From Bordetella genomosp. 5 (GTDB lineage: Bacteria; Pseudomonadota; Gammaproteobacteria; Burkholderiales; Burkholderiaceae_B): a DNA stretch of 64,000 nucleotides. The notes beneath the pieces were generated by a model. The model was given only the letters and a program-made list of their open reading frames with translations, was not told the origin of the DNA and ran no database searches. The DNA lies in contig NZ_NEVN01000008.1 in assembly GCF_002261475.1 (NCBI RefSeq), positions 124,001 to 188,000 on the forward strand. Reading direction: 5' to 3'. This document shows, piece after piece, positions 56,564 through 64,000 of this stretch (positions within the stretch are counted from its first letter, which is position 1; every line of letters starts with the position of its first letter). A program made the translations under genes and the position numbers.

Positions 56564-57283
56564 ATGACCAATCCCAACTCCGAATCGCTCATTGCCCTCA
56601 AAGATTGCACGGTACTTGGTGCCAGTGGCTTTCCGTTCGACACCGGGACCCCTGTCACTATCGGCTTTCTCGGCGCCGATGTCATATGCACGAGCGGGCA
56701 GCAAATCGCCAAATTTTCACTCGTCGAAGTGTTGGATATTGAGATAACCGGCCCGGGGACGACCGTCAGTGGCGGAGGATTTTTGGGCGGAGGCTTTGGC
56801 GTCGAGGGAGCGCTGCAGGGGATGGCCATCGCCGGCGTGCTCAATGCACTCACAACAAAGAAGACGACCCACACGTTCCTGACCATCACCACCAACTTCG
56901 GTGAGCTGCATCTGCACTACGGTCTGATGGAGCCAGGCGCCTTGCGCATTTACCTGTCGGAAGTTTTTGTGCATCTCAGGCGCATGAACGCTCAATGGGC
57001 TAATGCACGGGTCCAGCTCATCTCTGCCCAAGTGGCTGCGGGCGCCATCGCAGCCGAAGATGCGGAGATCTATAAGTCTCGCGTCCTGTCTCCCGCCGTC
57101 TGGCCAGACCCCTACGCCGAACAAAAGGCGCTTGCACGCATGGAAGAACTGGCCTTTCAGGAGGCCCCGAAGGGCCGATGTCCCAATTGCGAGAAGATCA
57201 TCCCTCTTCTAAGCGAAACATGCCCGTTCTGCCGCGCCAATTTCGGCGAGTACGCCCATTGGAAGGTGCTTCCCCTGACCTAG
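56564..57283 (+). CDS. Hypothetical protein with C-terminal zinc ribbon
   Basis: A 239-residue protein not assigned to a family. Residues 1-160 contain a beta-rich domain with a glycine run (TTVSGGGFLGGGFGVEG), residues 160-205 a helix, and the C-terminus a zinc ribbon with CPNC and CPFC (about residues 207-225). The start MTNPNSESLIAL was chosen; the frame stays open 55 codons upstream but without a ribosome binding site. The codon use is less GC-rich than its neighbours, which suggests recent acquisition. It is not obviously connected with iron uptake. Confidence 0.65.
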   Translation: MTNPNSESLIALKDCTVLGASGFPFDTGTPVTIGFLGADVICTSGQQIAKFSLVEVLDIEITGPGTTVSGGGFLGGGFGVEGALQGMAIAGVLNALTTKKTTHTFLTITTNFGELHLHYGLMEPGALRIYLSEVFVHLRRMNAQWANARVQLISAQVAAGAIAAEDAEIYKSRVLSPAVWPDPYAEQKALARMEELAFQEAPKGRCPNCEKIIPLLSETCPFCRANFGEYAHWKVLPLT

Positions 57284-57338
57284 CGCGCCCGCACCAGCTG
57301 ACCAGCTCTGCAATACCCGGGCACGTACCGGCAAAGCC

Positions 57339-58022
57339 CTACGGCGTCGCCCACCGGCGCAGCAGGTTGTGATACGTGCGCGTCAGCCGGACCACGGTGT
57401 CGTGGCCCGGACCGAGCTGGCTGCCCGCATCCTGAATGGCGCAGTCGAGGTCGAACAGCAAGGTTCGCTGGCCCTCGTCCCGCACCATGCTTTGCATCCA
57501 GAAGAACGAACACAGCCGCATCCCGCGGCGCACCGGCGTCACGTAATGCAGGCTGTCCGAGGGGTACAGCACCATGTCGCCCGCCGGCAGTTTGACCGCG
57601 TGCTCGCCATAGGTGTCCTGCACCCGCAACTCGCCGCCGTCGTAGCTGTCCGGCTCGGCCAGGAACAGCGTGGCGGACAGATCGGTGCGGATGCTCACAC
57701 CCGTGCCCGGAATGCGGCGGATGGCGTTGTCGACATGCAGACCAAACGACTGGCCCTCGCCGTACACGTTGAACAGCTTGGGAAAGATGCGCGCCGGCAG
57801 TGCCGCCGACATGAACAACGCGGACCGTGCGAGCCCCGCGTCGATCAGGGCGGCGGCCTTCAGCCCTTCTTCCGAATCCGGCGGCAGCTGCAGATTGTCT
57901 TTCACCAGCGCCGACTGAAAGCCGGCCGTGCCGCGCCCGTCCTGCCAGTCTGCCTGCAGCAGGAGCTGGCGGCACGCGTGCACCTCGTCGGCGCTCAGCA
58001 CGCTGGGTATGTGAACCATCAT
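57339..58022 (-). CDS. piuC: Fe(II)/2-oxoglutarate dioxygenase of the PiuC (PKHD) type
   Basis: A 227-residue non-heme iron enzyme. The metal triad is H96-x-D98 (GLHVDNA) and H159 (DSLHYVT), with the 2-oxoglutarate Arg near 169 ([11 protein letters not shown]). PiuC is an iron-regulated enzyme encoded next to catecholate siderophore receptors; here it follows the receptor gene by 28 bases on the same strand, suggesting an operon. The ATG preceded by GGAGGT is the start. The natural substrate is unknown. Confidence 0.9.
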   Translation of the reverse strand: MMVHIPSVLSADEVHACRQLLLQADWQDGRGTAGFQSALVKDNLQLPPDSEEGLKAAALIDAGLARSALFMSAALPARIFPKLFNVYGEGQSFGLHVDNAIRRIPGTGVSIRTDLSATLFLAEPDSYDGGELRVQDTYGEHAVKLPAGDMVLYPSDSLHYVTPVRRGMRLCSFFWMQSMVRDEGQRTLLFDLDCAIQDAGSQLGPGHDTVVRLTRTYHNLLRRWATP

Positions 58023-58050
58023 GACGCTGACCTCCGGATGTGTGTGGGCA

Positions 58051-60258
58051 TCAGAACCGATACAGCGCGGACAGCATGGCCGAGCGGCCGTCGCCGTATT
58101 CGATCGCCGACGACCGCGCCTGCGTGCCGGCGGTCTGGCGCACGCGCTCGACATACAGCTCGTCGGTCAGGTTCTCGATATTGAGCTGCAGCTTCAGGTT
58201 GCGTGTCACGTCGTACGACGCCATGACGCTGTGCACCCAATAGGGGCTCAGCTTGCCATCGCCCTGCGACGTGACATTGCGCGAGCCGACAAAGCGCGTG
58301 CCGTAACCCACCGTCCAGCCCTGCGGCAGCACGTACGTGGTCCACAGACTGAAGGAATGGCGCGGCGTGTTGCCCAGCGCCTGGCCGATGCGCGCGGGCG
58401 TCACCAGCGACCGTCGCGTCTCGCTGTCGCTGTACGTGTAGTTGGCGAACACATCCCACTTCGGCGTCAGCTTGCCCGAGGCATCGAGCTCGACGCCCTT
58501 CACGCGTTGCGCCCCCGCGAGCAGGTAGGAGCCATCGGCCAGCGCTTCGCGGGCATTGGTCTTGTCGACCTGGAACAGCGCACCGCCCACGGCGAGCCGC
58601 TTGTCGAACAACTCCCACTTGGTGCCCAGCTCGAGCGTGCGGTTTTTCTCGGGTGCGAGCGAGGACGTGCTCTGACTCACGCCCGAGCCCGTCGTGACGA
58701 GAAACTCGGCGGACGGATTGAACGACGTGCCGTAGGCCACGTAAACACGGCCATTCTGCGCCGGCTTGTAGGTGAGCCCGAAACGCGAGCTGAGCTTGCG
58801 ATCGGACGTGTGGTCGTCGGTGCTCGCGGCAGAGACCGAATGGCTGGCCGAGCGGCCGTCGATCCAGTCGTAGCGCAGCCCGACGTTGGCATCGACACGC
58901 TCGCTGAGCGCGACCGTGTCCATGGCATAGATCGCCTTGGTGTCGAGCCGGGTTTTGTTGCGGGCCGATATCTTTTTATCGACGGCGCCGCGCCAATACC
59001 CCGGCGGATTGGCCAGGGCATAACCCGCCGCGGGGAACAGCCTGCTGATGTTGTACGAGTACGTGTCCCGCTCGTAGTCTTCCTGCGAGAACTCCACGCC
59101 CGTCACCAGGGTGTGCTGCAGCCCCATCGTGCCGAACTTGCTCGTCAGATTGGTTTGATTGGCCCACATGGTCGTGTGCGAATCGCGCCCGTAAGCCTGC
59201 GGGCCGGCGGGCTTGTAGTAGCCCGTGCGCATGCCCTGGCGGTTCACGTGCGAGGCGGAGATCACGGTGTCGCGATTCAACGATGCATAGCGCAGCGTAT
59301 TCTGCAGCTTCAGGCTTTCCGAGAACGTATGCTCGAGCCGGGCGGTCGCCGTGTCGGACTGAATTTTGTCTTTGTCGAGATTGCGCCAGCCGAAGTAAGC
59401 GTGGCGCGACACGCCATCGAGCGGCTTGCCGCGGAAGGCCGGCACGCCATAATCGGGCACGTTGTCGTCGGTCTGATGAAATACGCTGACCGTAAAGGTG
59501 GTGGGGCCGTTCAGGCCCAACGCGAACGACGGCGCGATCCCCCAACGCTTTTTCTCGATCTGATCGCGGCCGGGCACGTCGTTGCCATGCCCCATCAGGT
59601 TCAGGCGGAACGCGCGCGATCCGTCGTCGAAGGCCTGGTTGGTGTCGAGGGTCAGGCGCTTGTACCGGTCGGTGCCCAGGCCCGCGCCGACCGTGGTGAG
59701 GTCGGAGGACTTGGGCGCCTTGCTGATCATGTTGATACTGCCGCCCGTCGTGCCCGCTCCGCCGAAGACGGAGTTGGGCCCCTTGATGACCTCGACCGAT
59801 TCAATATTGAACAGGTCGCTGCGACTCGTTTGCGCGCTGTCCCGCATGCCGTCAACCTGCATGCTCGCATTGGCGCTGAACCCGCGGATATTGATCGAGT
59901 CGCCACTGCCGCCACCGCCCTCGCCCGCGTTGAACGTGATGCCGGAGACGTTGGATAGCGCCTGCCGCAGGCTGAGCGCGTTCTGCTCGTCGAGCACCTG
60001 GCGCGGCACCACCGTGATGGTCTGCGGCACGTCGATCAGCGGCGCGGCGTACTTGCCCGACGCGGACGCATCGGTCTTCGACCCCTGGGGCGCATCTCCC
60101 GTCACGGTCACCGGCGCGAGCTGCACCGGCGGCCTGGCGTCGTTGGGCGAAGCCCCGCTGGCTTGCGCCGGCACGCCAAGAACGGCGACAGCAGCCAACG
60201 CGGGCGCCAGGCAAGAACGGGGAGGAAGCGCGCGAGCGGTAATGTGCGGCGATTTCAT
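58051..60258 (-). CDS. TonB-dependent catecholate-type siderophore receptor
   Basis: A 735-residue outer-membrane receptor of the Fiu/PiuA/CirA type. The signal peptide is followed by LAPVTVTGD, a plug with [41 protein letters not shown] near 105, and a barrel ending in [10 protein letters not shown]. There is no STN domain, so it does not signal through a FecIR pair. It is upstream of piuC in a likely operon and has a Fur-like palindrome before it. Such receptors take up catecholate siderophores or their breakdown products; the ligand is inferred from the family. Confidence 0.93.
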   Translation of the reverse strand: MKSPHITARALPPRSCLAPALAAVAVLGVPAQASGASPNDARPPVQLAPVTVTGDAPQGSKTDASASGKYAAPLIDVPQTITVVPRQVLDEQNALSLRQALSNVSGITFNAGEGGGGSGDSINIRGFSANASMQVDGMRDSAQTSRSDLFNIESVEVIKGPNSVFGGAGTTGGSINMISKAPKSSDLTTVGAGLGTDRYKRLTLDTNQAFDDGSRAFRLNLMGHGNDVPGRDQIEKKRWGIAPSFALGLNGPTTFTVSVFHQTDDNVPDYGVPAFRGKPLDGVSRHAYFGWRNLDKDKIQSDTATARLEHTFSESLKLQNTLRYASLNRDTVISASHVNRQGMRTGYYKPAGPQAYGRDSHTTMWANQTNLTSKFGTMGLQHTLVTGVEFSQEDYERDTYSYNISRLFPAAGYALANPPGYWRGAVDKKISARNKTRLDTKAIYAMDTVALSERVDANVGLRYDWIDGRSASHSVSAASTDDHTSDRKLSSRFGLTYKPAQNGRVYVAYGTSFNPSAEFLVTTGSGVSQSTSSLAPEKNRTLELGTKWELFDKRLAVGGALFQVDKTNAREALADGSYLLAGAQRVKGVELDASGKLTPKWDVFANYTYSDSETRRSLVTPARIGQALGNTPRHSFSLWTTYVLPQGWTVGYGTRFVGSRNVTSQGDGKLSPYWVHSVMASYDVTRNLKLQLNIENLTDELYVERVRQTAGTQARSSAIEYGDGRSAMLSALYRF

Positions 60259-60274
60259 CGGAGCATTGATCCTT

Positions 60275-60289
60275 TAATGAGAACCATTA
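60275..60289. promoter_or_regulatory. Fur-like box upstream of the catecholate receptor
   Basis: TAATGAGAACCATTA is an inverted repeat of TAATG / CATTA around five bases, close to the Fur core pattern, and lies 17 bases before the receptor ATG. Confidence 0.5.
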
Positions 60290-60299
60290 CGGTTCCTGG

Positions 60300-60675
60300 A
60301 TAGACGGAGACACAGCCGACCGATGGTTGCACGCGAGCAAACCGCAAAGACTGATGAAAACTGGACGCCGCCCCATGCCGCGGCGCCGTGGCGCGGCCGC
60401 GTTCCGGGCTCACTTCGAGGTTGCAGCGAGTTTTCGAGGAGTTACGTTGTGGGACTGCATATGAAATGGGGCGAGCGGCGGGGCCCCTTCGCGGCCTCCT
60501 TCGGATCCAGGGCTCGGGCCCTCGGCAACGAAGTTCTGACGGATTGGCATGCCGCCGTCGAGCCTGCGAAGTCGCTTTATCGTGGGGCCACGCAGGATCC
60601 ATCCGAAGCTCGCCCTTCTGTGCGAGCACAACCCAGCGCTCATGTCCCTCCTGGGCGGTCGAATAGGAAGGTCGA
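60300..60675. other. Intergenic stretch without a convincing gene
   Basis: This 376-base gap holds open frames only because stops are rare at this GC content; none has a ribosome binding site with a normal protein composition. The minus-strand reading at 60410-60643 is Arg/Pro/Gly-rich. The segment may be part of a dispersed repeat, which a self-comparison of the genome could show. Confidence 0.4.
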
Positions 60676-61212
60676 ATGCCTACGGAGTTTCTGCGTCACA
60701 CGCCACTGTGGGTGTGGGGCGTGTTGCTGCTATTGATCTACCGGGGAATTCGCGCACTAAGCCCTCGCCGAAGCACGTTGCTGCAAACGCTGCTACTCCC
60801 CTCTGCATTTCTCGTTTGGGGGTTGGCGTCTATCCATGCGGACGCCCATGTGCGGCTTCTCGCCTACGCAGCTTTTGGCATTTTTGTTTGCGTAGGCGGC
60901 GTTGCGGGCTATCTGATCTGGCCAGGACGCCTAGGTGCCACCTACGACAGCCTGAGTAGGCGAATCGCCCGGCCAGGCTCCCCGATAACGCTCGTGTCGC
61001 TCATCATCATCTTCGTTTGCAAGTTCGTCATTTCGGCGATGGCCGCACGAAACCCGTCACTGACTTCCGATGCCATATTCACGCTGGCATCCGGCGGCTT
61101 CACGGGACTGGCGGACGGCCTGCTCTGGGGATTCACCATCCGCCAATTGTGGCCATTGCGGCATGAAATTTGGCCTCGGAAGGGCGCGCCGTTTGGGGGC
61201 AGCGGACAATGA
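60676..61212 (+). CDS. DUF6622-like membrane protein
   Basis: A 178-residue protein with about five hydrophobic helices (roughly 11-22, 35-52, 60-82, 100-120 and 130-152) and basic loops. It starts with MPTEFLRHTPLWVWGVLLLLIYRGIRAL, a pattern common to small membrane proteins annotated as DUF6622. The ATG is preceded by GGAAGG. No charged or catalytic motif suggests a function. A strong terminator follows 93 bases after its stop. Confidence 0.7.
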   Translation: MPTEFLRHTPLWVWGVLLLLIYRGIRALSPRRSTLLQTLLLPSAFLVWGLASIHADAHVRLLAYAAFGIFVCVGGVAGYLIWPGRLGATYDSLSRRIARPGSPITLVSLIIIFVCKFVISAMAARNPSLTSDAIFTLASGGFTGLADGLLWGFTIRQLWPLRHEIWPRKGAPFGGSGQ

Positions 61213-61305
61213 TGAACGGTGGATGGCCAGTGGTTGGATCGTGATCACCGCGCGGGCCACATTGGCCAACGCTTAAGCCGAGTCTTTTGATGCCCCACAA
61301 CGACA

Positions 61306-61343
61306 AAGGCCGTCAGTGATTTCTCACTGACGGCCTTTCTTTT

Positions 61344-61344
<1 letters not shown>
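61306..61344. terminator. Terminator shared by the membrane-protein gene and tRNA-Pro
   Basis: A perfect 14-base stem AAGGCCGTCAGTGA / TCACTGACGGCCTT with a TTTC loop is followed on the plus strand by TCTTTTT. On the minus strand it lies just after the tRNA 3' end. Confidence 0.88.
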
Positions 61345-61422
<78 letters not shown>

Positions 61423-61755
61423 GACCGAAAGTATATCAGAACTAAATCAATTTGCGCAAATCCGGGCATCTATCTTTGCAAGCCACGCAAAAGCGAGATC
61501 ACATCGATGGCGGGTGGCGAGCCTGGCGTTTGGGGAACGCCTCGCATGCCACGCGCATGCCGGAATGCACGAACAGACTGCGCGAAACGGAGGCGGAAAT
61601 CTTGCGATGCCCTGCTCTTCGTGCCGCGTCGCTGAGCTACGACCGGGCCGGAATAATACCCCATAAAAAAGACGCGTGCGGCGCATCGACGACTTTTTTT
61701 CATGCTGATGACATGAGGGGATGCCGCGGCGGCCACATCCGCGCGCACCAAAGCA

Positions 61756-61777
61756 AAAGGCACCCGAAGGTGCCTTT
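61756..61777 (-). terminator. Terminator after the MerR gene
   Basis: The perfect stem AAAGGCACC / GGTGCCTTT with a four-base loop lies about 45 bases downstream of the MerR stop and ends in TTTTGCTTT on the minus strand. Confidence 0.75.
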
Positions 61778-61821
61778 GCGAATGCGTGTGTGGCGAGAGC
61801 CGCGCCCTCCCCTGCCACGCG

Positions 61822-62235
61822 TCATGCGGCCTGACTGGCAGGCTTGGAACTCGAGGTGCCGAGCGCTTCGGCCAGCGAGGCCGAGATGTCGCCCAGCTCG
61901 TTGCGCAGCGATTGCAGTTCGGCTGCGCTGAGGCGGACGGCGGCGTCGGCATCGTGCGGCACATCGCGCGCATCGCCGAGGCGATTGCGGGCACCGCTGA
62001 TCGTGAAGCCTTGCTCATAAAGCAAGGAACGGATGCGGCGGATCAACAGGACTTCATGGTGCTGGTAATAACGCCGATTGCCACGACGCTTGACCGGCTT
62101 GAGCTGCGTGAATTCCTGTTCCCAGTACCGCAGGACATGGGGCTTCACCCCGCACAGGTCGCTCACCTCACCGATGGTGAAATAGCGCTTGGCGGGAATG
62201 GGCGGTAGCGTGACAGTGGATTCGGGACGAGTCAT
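61822..62235 (-). CDS. MerR family transcriptional regulator
   Basis: A 137-residue regulator with an N-terminal MerR helix-turn-helix (KRYFTIGEVSDLCGVKPHVLRYWEQEF at about 16-42) and winged segment (NRRYYQHHEVLLIRRIRSLLYEQGFTISGARNRL). The C-terminus is a short helix without the cysteines that metal-sensing members have. Its place directly after ihfA (57 bases) on the same strand is conserved in many proteobacteria, where the gene is named only as a MerR-type regulator. The effector is unknown. Confidence 0.92.
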   Translation of the reverse strand: MTRPESTVTLPPIPAKRYFTIGEVSDLCGVKPHVLRYWEQEFTQLKPVKRRGNRRYYQHHEVLLIRRIRSLLYEQGFTISGARNRLGDARDVPHDADAAVRLSAAELQSLRNELGDISASLAEALGTSSSKPASQAA

Positions 62236-62292
62236 AGGTGGATTTTATGCCGCAACGCTTCGAGGACCGATAACAATTGCCGACAAAGCGTA

Positions 62293-62637
62293 TCACTCCG
62301 CGGGGTTGATGAGAGGGTCGGACGCCGGGGTGTGCTCGACCACGCTTTTGAGCTTCTGGCTGGCATGGAATGTCACCACACGGCGCGCCGCGATCGGGAT
62401 CGTTTCGCCGGTCTTGGGATTGCGCCCGGGACGCGGCGGCTTGTCGCGCACCTGGAAATTGCCGAAGCCCGAGAGCTTCACGGCATCGCCACGGGCCAGG
62501 GCTTCGCGGATCTCTTCGAAAAAGGTATCGACGATATCCTTGGCCTCGCGTTTGTTCAGACCGACCCGCTCGAACAGAAGTTCGGCGAGTTCGGCCTTGG
62601 TGAGCGTGCGCGGCTCGGCAAGCATAGGGTTCCCCAT
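62293..62637 (-). CDS. ihfA: Integration host factor alpha subunit
   Basis: A 114-residue DNA-bending protein of the HU/IHF family. [32 protein letters not shown] is the N-terminal helical part, [41 protein letters not shown] carries the beta-arm with the DNA-intercalating proline. The start [10 protein letters not shown] is one codon after the pheT stop, and the internal ATG (MLAEP) is an alternative. The pheT-ihfA-merR order is the usual one, and coupling to pheT translation is likely. Confidence 0.96.
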   Translation of the reverse strand: MGNPMLAEPRTLTKAELAELLFERVGLNKREAKDIVDTFFEEIREALARGDAVKLSGFGNFQVRDKPPRPGRNPKTGETIPIAARRVVTFHASQKLKSVVEHTPASDPLINPAE

Positions 62638-62639
62638 GA

Positions 62640-64000
62640 TCACACCCGTTGACGTGCGCCGTGTGCGGAGACCAGCGCGTCTTTGAGGCGGGCCAGGCAG
62701 TCGGCCACGCGGGCTTCGTCCAATGTTACCGCAGTGTCCTGCAGCCAGAAGCGGAAAGCCAGGCTCTTCTCGGTGACGGGCTGACCGTCGCGCGGCTTGT
62801 CGCGCCACACGTCGAACAGGCGTGCATCCTGCACCACCGCCAGTTGCGGATCCGCGGCCACCGTGGCGGCCACGGTATCGAGCATGGACTGCACCTGCAC
62901 GCCCTCGTCGACCCACAGGGCCAGGTCGCGCACCACCACCGGCTGGCGCGACAGCTCGGCCACGCGCGGCAGACGGCCCGCGGCAAGCGCGTCGGCGTCG
63001 AGTTCGAACACGACCGGCGCATGCGCCAGGTCGGCCTGACGCGCCCACTGCGGGTGCAGCTCGCCGATCCAGCCCACGACCTTGCCGTCGAGCTCGATGC
63101 GGGCGCTACGGCCCGGGTGCAGCGCGGGATGACGATCGGCCGTAAAACGCAGCTCGGGGCCACGCACGCCGAACAGTGCCACCACGTCGAGCTTCACGTC
63201 GAAGAAATCGACCTGACGCGTGGGCTCGCCCCACTGCTCTTCGTTGGCGGGGCCCCAGGCCACGCCGGCGAGCTTGATCGGCTGGCGCACGCCCGCCACT
63301 TCGAGGGGGCCATCGGCCAGCTGCGCATCGCGCACGAACACGCGGCCCAGTTCGAACAGGCGCACGCGCGACTGCTTGCGATTGGCGTTGTGGCGCACGA
63401 TGGCCACCAGGCCGGCGATCAGGCTCGAACGCATCACCGACAGATGGCTGGCGATGGGGTTGAGCAGGCGCACCGGGTTGGTGTTGTCGGCGTAGTCGCG
63501 TTCCCAGTCGGCTTCGACGAAGCTGTAGTTCACGACCTCTTGATAGTCGCGCGCGGCGGTGGCGCGGCGCAGCGCGTGCGGACCGTGCTGCACTTCGGGC
63601 GTGGCGTGCATCTTGGCGCGCGCCACCGGCGGCACGCTGGGGATGCGCTCGAAGCCATAGACACGGGCCACTTCTTCGATCAGGTCTTCTTCGATCTCGA
63701 TATCGAAGCGATACGACGGCGGCGTGACGATGAAGTCGTCGCCTTCGCGGGTATGGGGCAGGCCCAGACGCGTGAAGATGTCGGCGACCTCGGCGGCCGT
63801 GACGGGCACGCCGAGCACACGATGGCAACGCGCCAGACGCAGACGCACGGGCGCGCGCTCGGGCAGACGGGCTACCTGGTCATCGACCGGGCCGACCTGA
63901 CCGCCGCAGATGTCCACGATCAGACGCGTGATGCGTTCGATGTGCGCGACGATGTTGTCGAAATCGACACCGCGTTCGAAGCGATGGCTGGCTTCGGAGC
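62640..64000 (-). CDS. pheT: Phenylalanine-tRNA ligase beta subunit (3' part)
   Basis: The gene continues past the right edge, so only the C-terminal 452 or so residues are visible. They include the B5 domain ([23 protein letters not shown] and [43 protein letters not shown]) followed by the catalytic-like core ([38 protein letters not shown]) and the C-terminal FDX-ACB domain ([26 protein letters not shown]). It charges tRNA-Phe in a complex with PheS. The reading frame is intact up to the window edge. ihfA follows immediately. Confidence 0.97.
   Translation of the reverse strand, partial: SEASHRFERGVDFDNIVAHIERITRLIVDICGGQVGPVDDQVARLPERAPVRLRLARCHRVLGVPVTAAEVADIFTRLGLPHTREGDDFIVTPPSYRFDIEIEEDLIEEVARVYGFERIPSVPPVARAKMHATPEVQHGPHALRRATAARDYQEVVNYSFVEADWERDYADNTNPVRLLNPIASHLSVMRSSLIAGLVAIVRHNANRKQSRVRLFELGRVFVRDAQLADGPLEVAGVRQPIKLAGVAWGPANEEQWGEPTRQVDFFDVKLDVVALFGVRGPELRFTADRHPALHPGRSARIELDGKVVGWIGELHPQWARQADLAHAPVVFELDADALAAGRLPRVAELSRQPVVVRDLALWVDEGVQVQSMLDTVAATVAADPQLAVVQDARLFDVWRDKPRDGQPVTEKSLAFRFWLQDTAVTLDEARVADCLARLKDALVSAHGARQRV

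Noticed and set aside
58021-59958. 645-codon plus-strand frame across the catecholate receptor
   Set aside because: Antisense shadow of a full-length receptor; no ribosome binding site or motif.
60323-60736. Open frame between the catecholate receptor and the DUF6622-like gene
   Set aside because: No ribosome binding site, atypical composition, and it overlaps the start of the better-supported membrane-protein gene.

Overview
The window is about 64 kb of high-GC, densely packed chromosome from a betaproteobacterium of the Alcaligenaceae type (Bordetella/Achromobacter relatives). The main evidence is the gene order hurI-hurR-bhuR-bhuS-bhuT-bhuU-bhuV, the known heme-uptake locus of Bordetella, together with the pheT-ihfA-MerR order, an encoded-CCA tRNA-Pro(GGG), and small DUF4148/DUF4142/YSC84 envelope proteins common in that family. 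Genus-level placement is inference. No phage, integrase, insertion sequence, rRNA or CRISPR array was found.

Layout. 0-9.3 kb holds stress and repair genes: error-prone polymerase dnaE2, D-amino-acid dehydrogenase, an NsrR/Hmp nitric-oxide module with a visible operator, a YqeY protein, and dinB behind a LexA box. 9.4-22 kb is housekeeping and metabolism: S9 peptidase, penicillin-binding protein 1A, a phosphatase, a Fur-box-preceded PepSY membrane protein with a small partner, two aldo/keto reductases, an Atm1-type ABC exporter, a Rieske protein and a hydrolase. 22-34 kb is an accessory stretch of small hypothetical proteins, envelope lipoproteins, an EamA exporter with a divergent Lrp regulator, a second ABC exporter, a 35-codon ORF with a strong ribosome binding site, and two repeat arrays. 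34-43.3 kb holds an HD hydrolase, a diguanylate cyclase, a PEP-mutase-like enzyme, an Aer-like receptor behind a likely sigma-28 promoter, and kdsA.

43.4-60.3 kb is an iron-acquisition island, almost all on the minus strand: a complete heme system (ECF sigma, anti-sigma, signalling receptor, heme-handling protein, ABC importer), directly preceded by a second complete sigma/anti-sigma/signalling-receptor module of unknown ligand, then azurin, a zinc-ribbon orphan, and a catecholate-type receptor with a PiuC dioxygenase. Fur-like palindromes precede hurI, the catecholate receptor and the PepSY gene, and a weaker one precedes the second sigma gene. This suggests one iron-responsive regulon with two surface-signalling branches.

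60.3-64 kb ends in a DUF6622-like membrane protein, tRNA-Pro, a MerR regulator, ihfA and the C-terminal part of pheT, which runs off the window.

All family names come from reading the translated proteins; no database search was run. Start codons were chosen from ribosome-binding sites and protein N-termini and are less certain than the stops.
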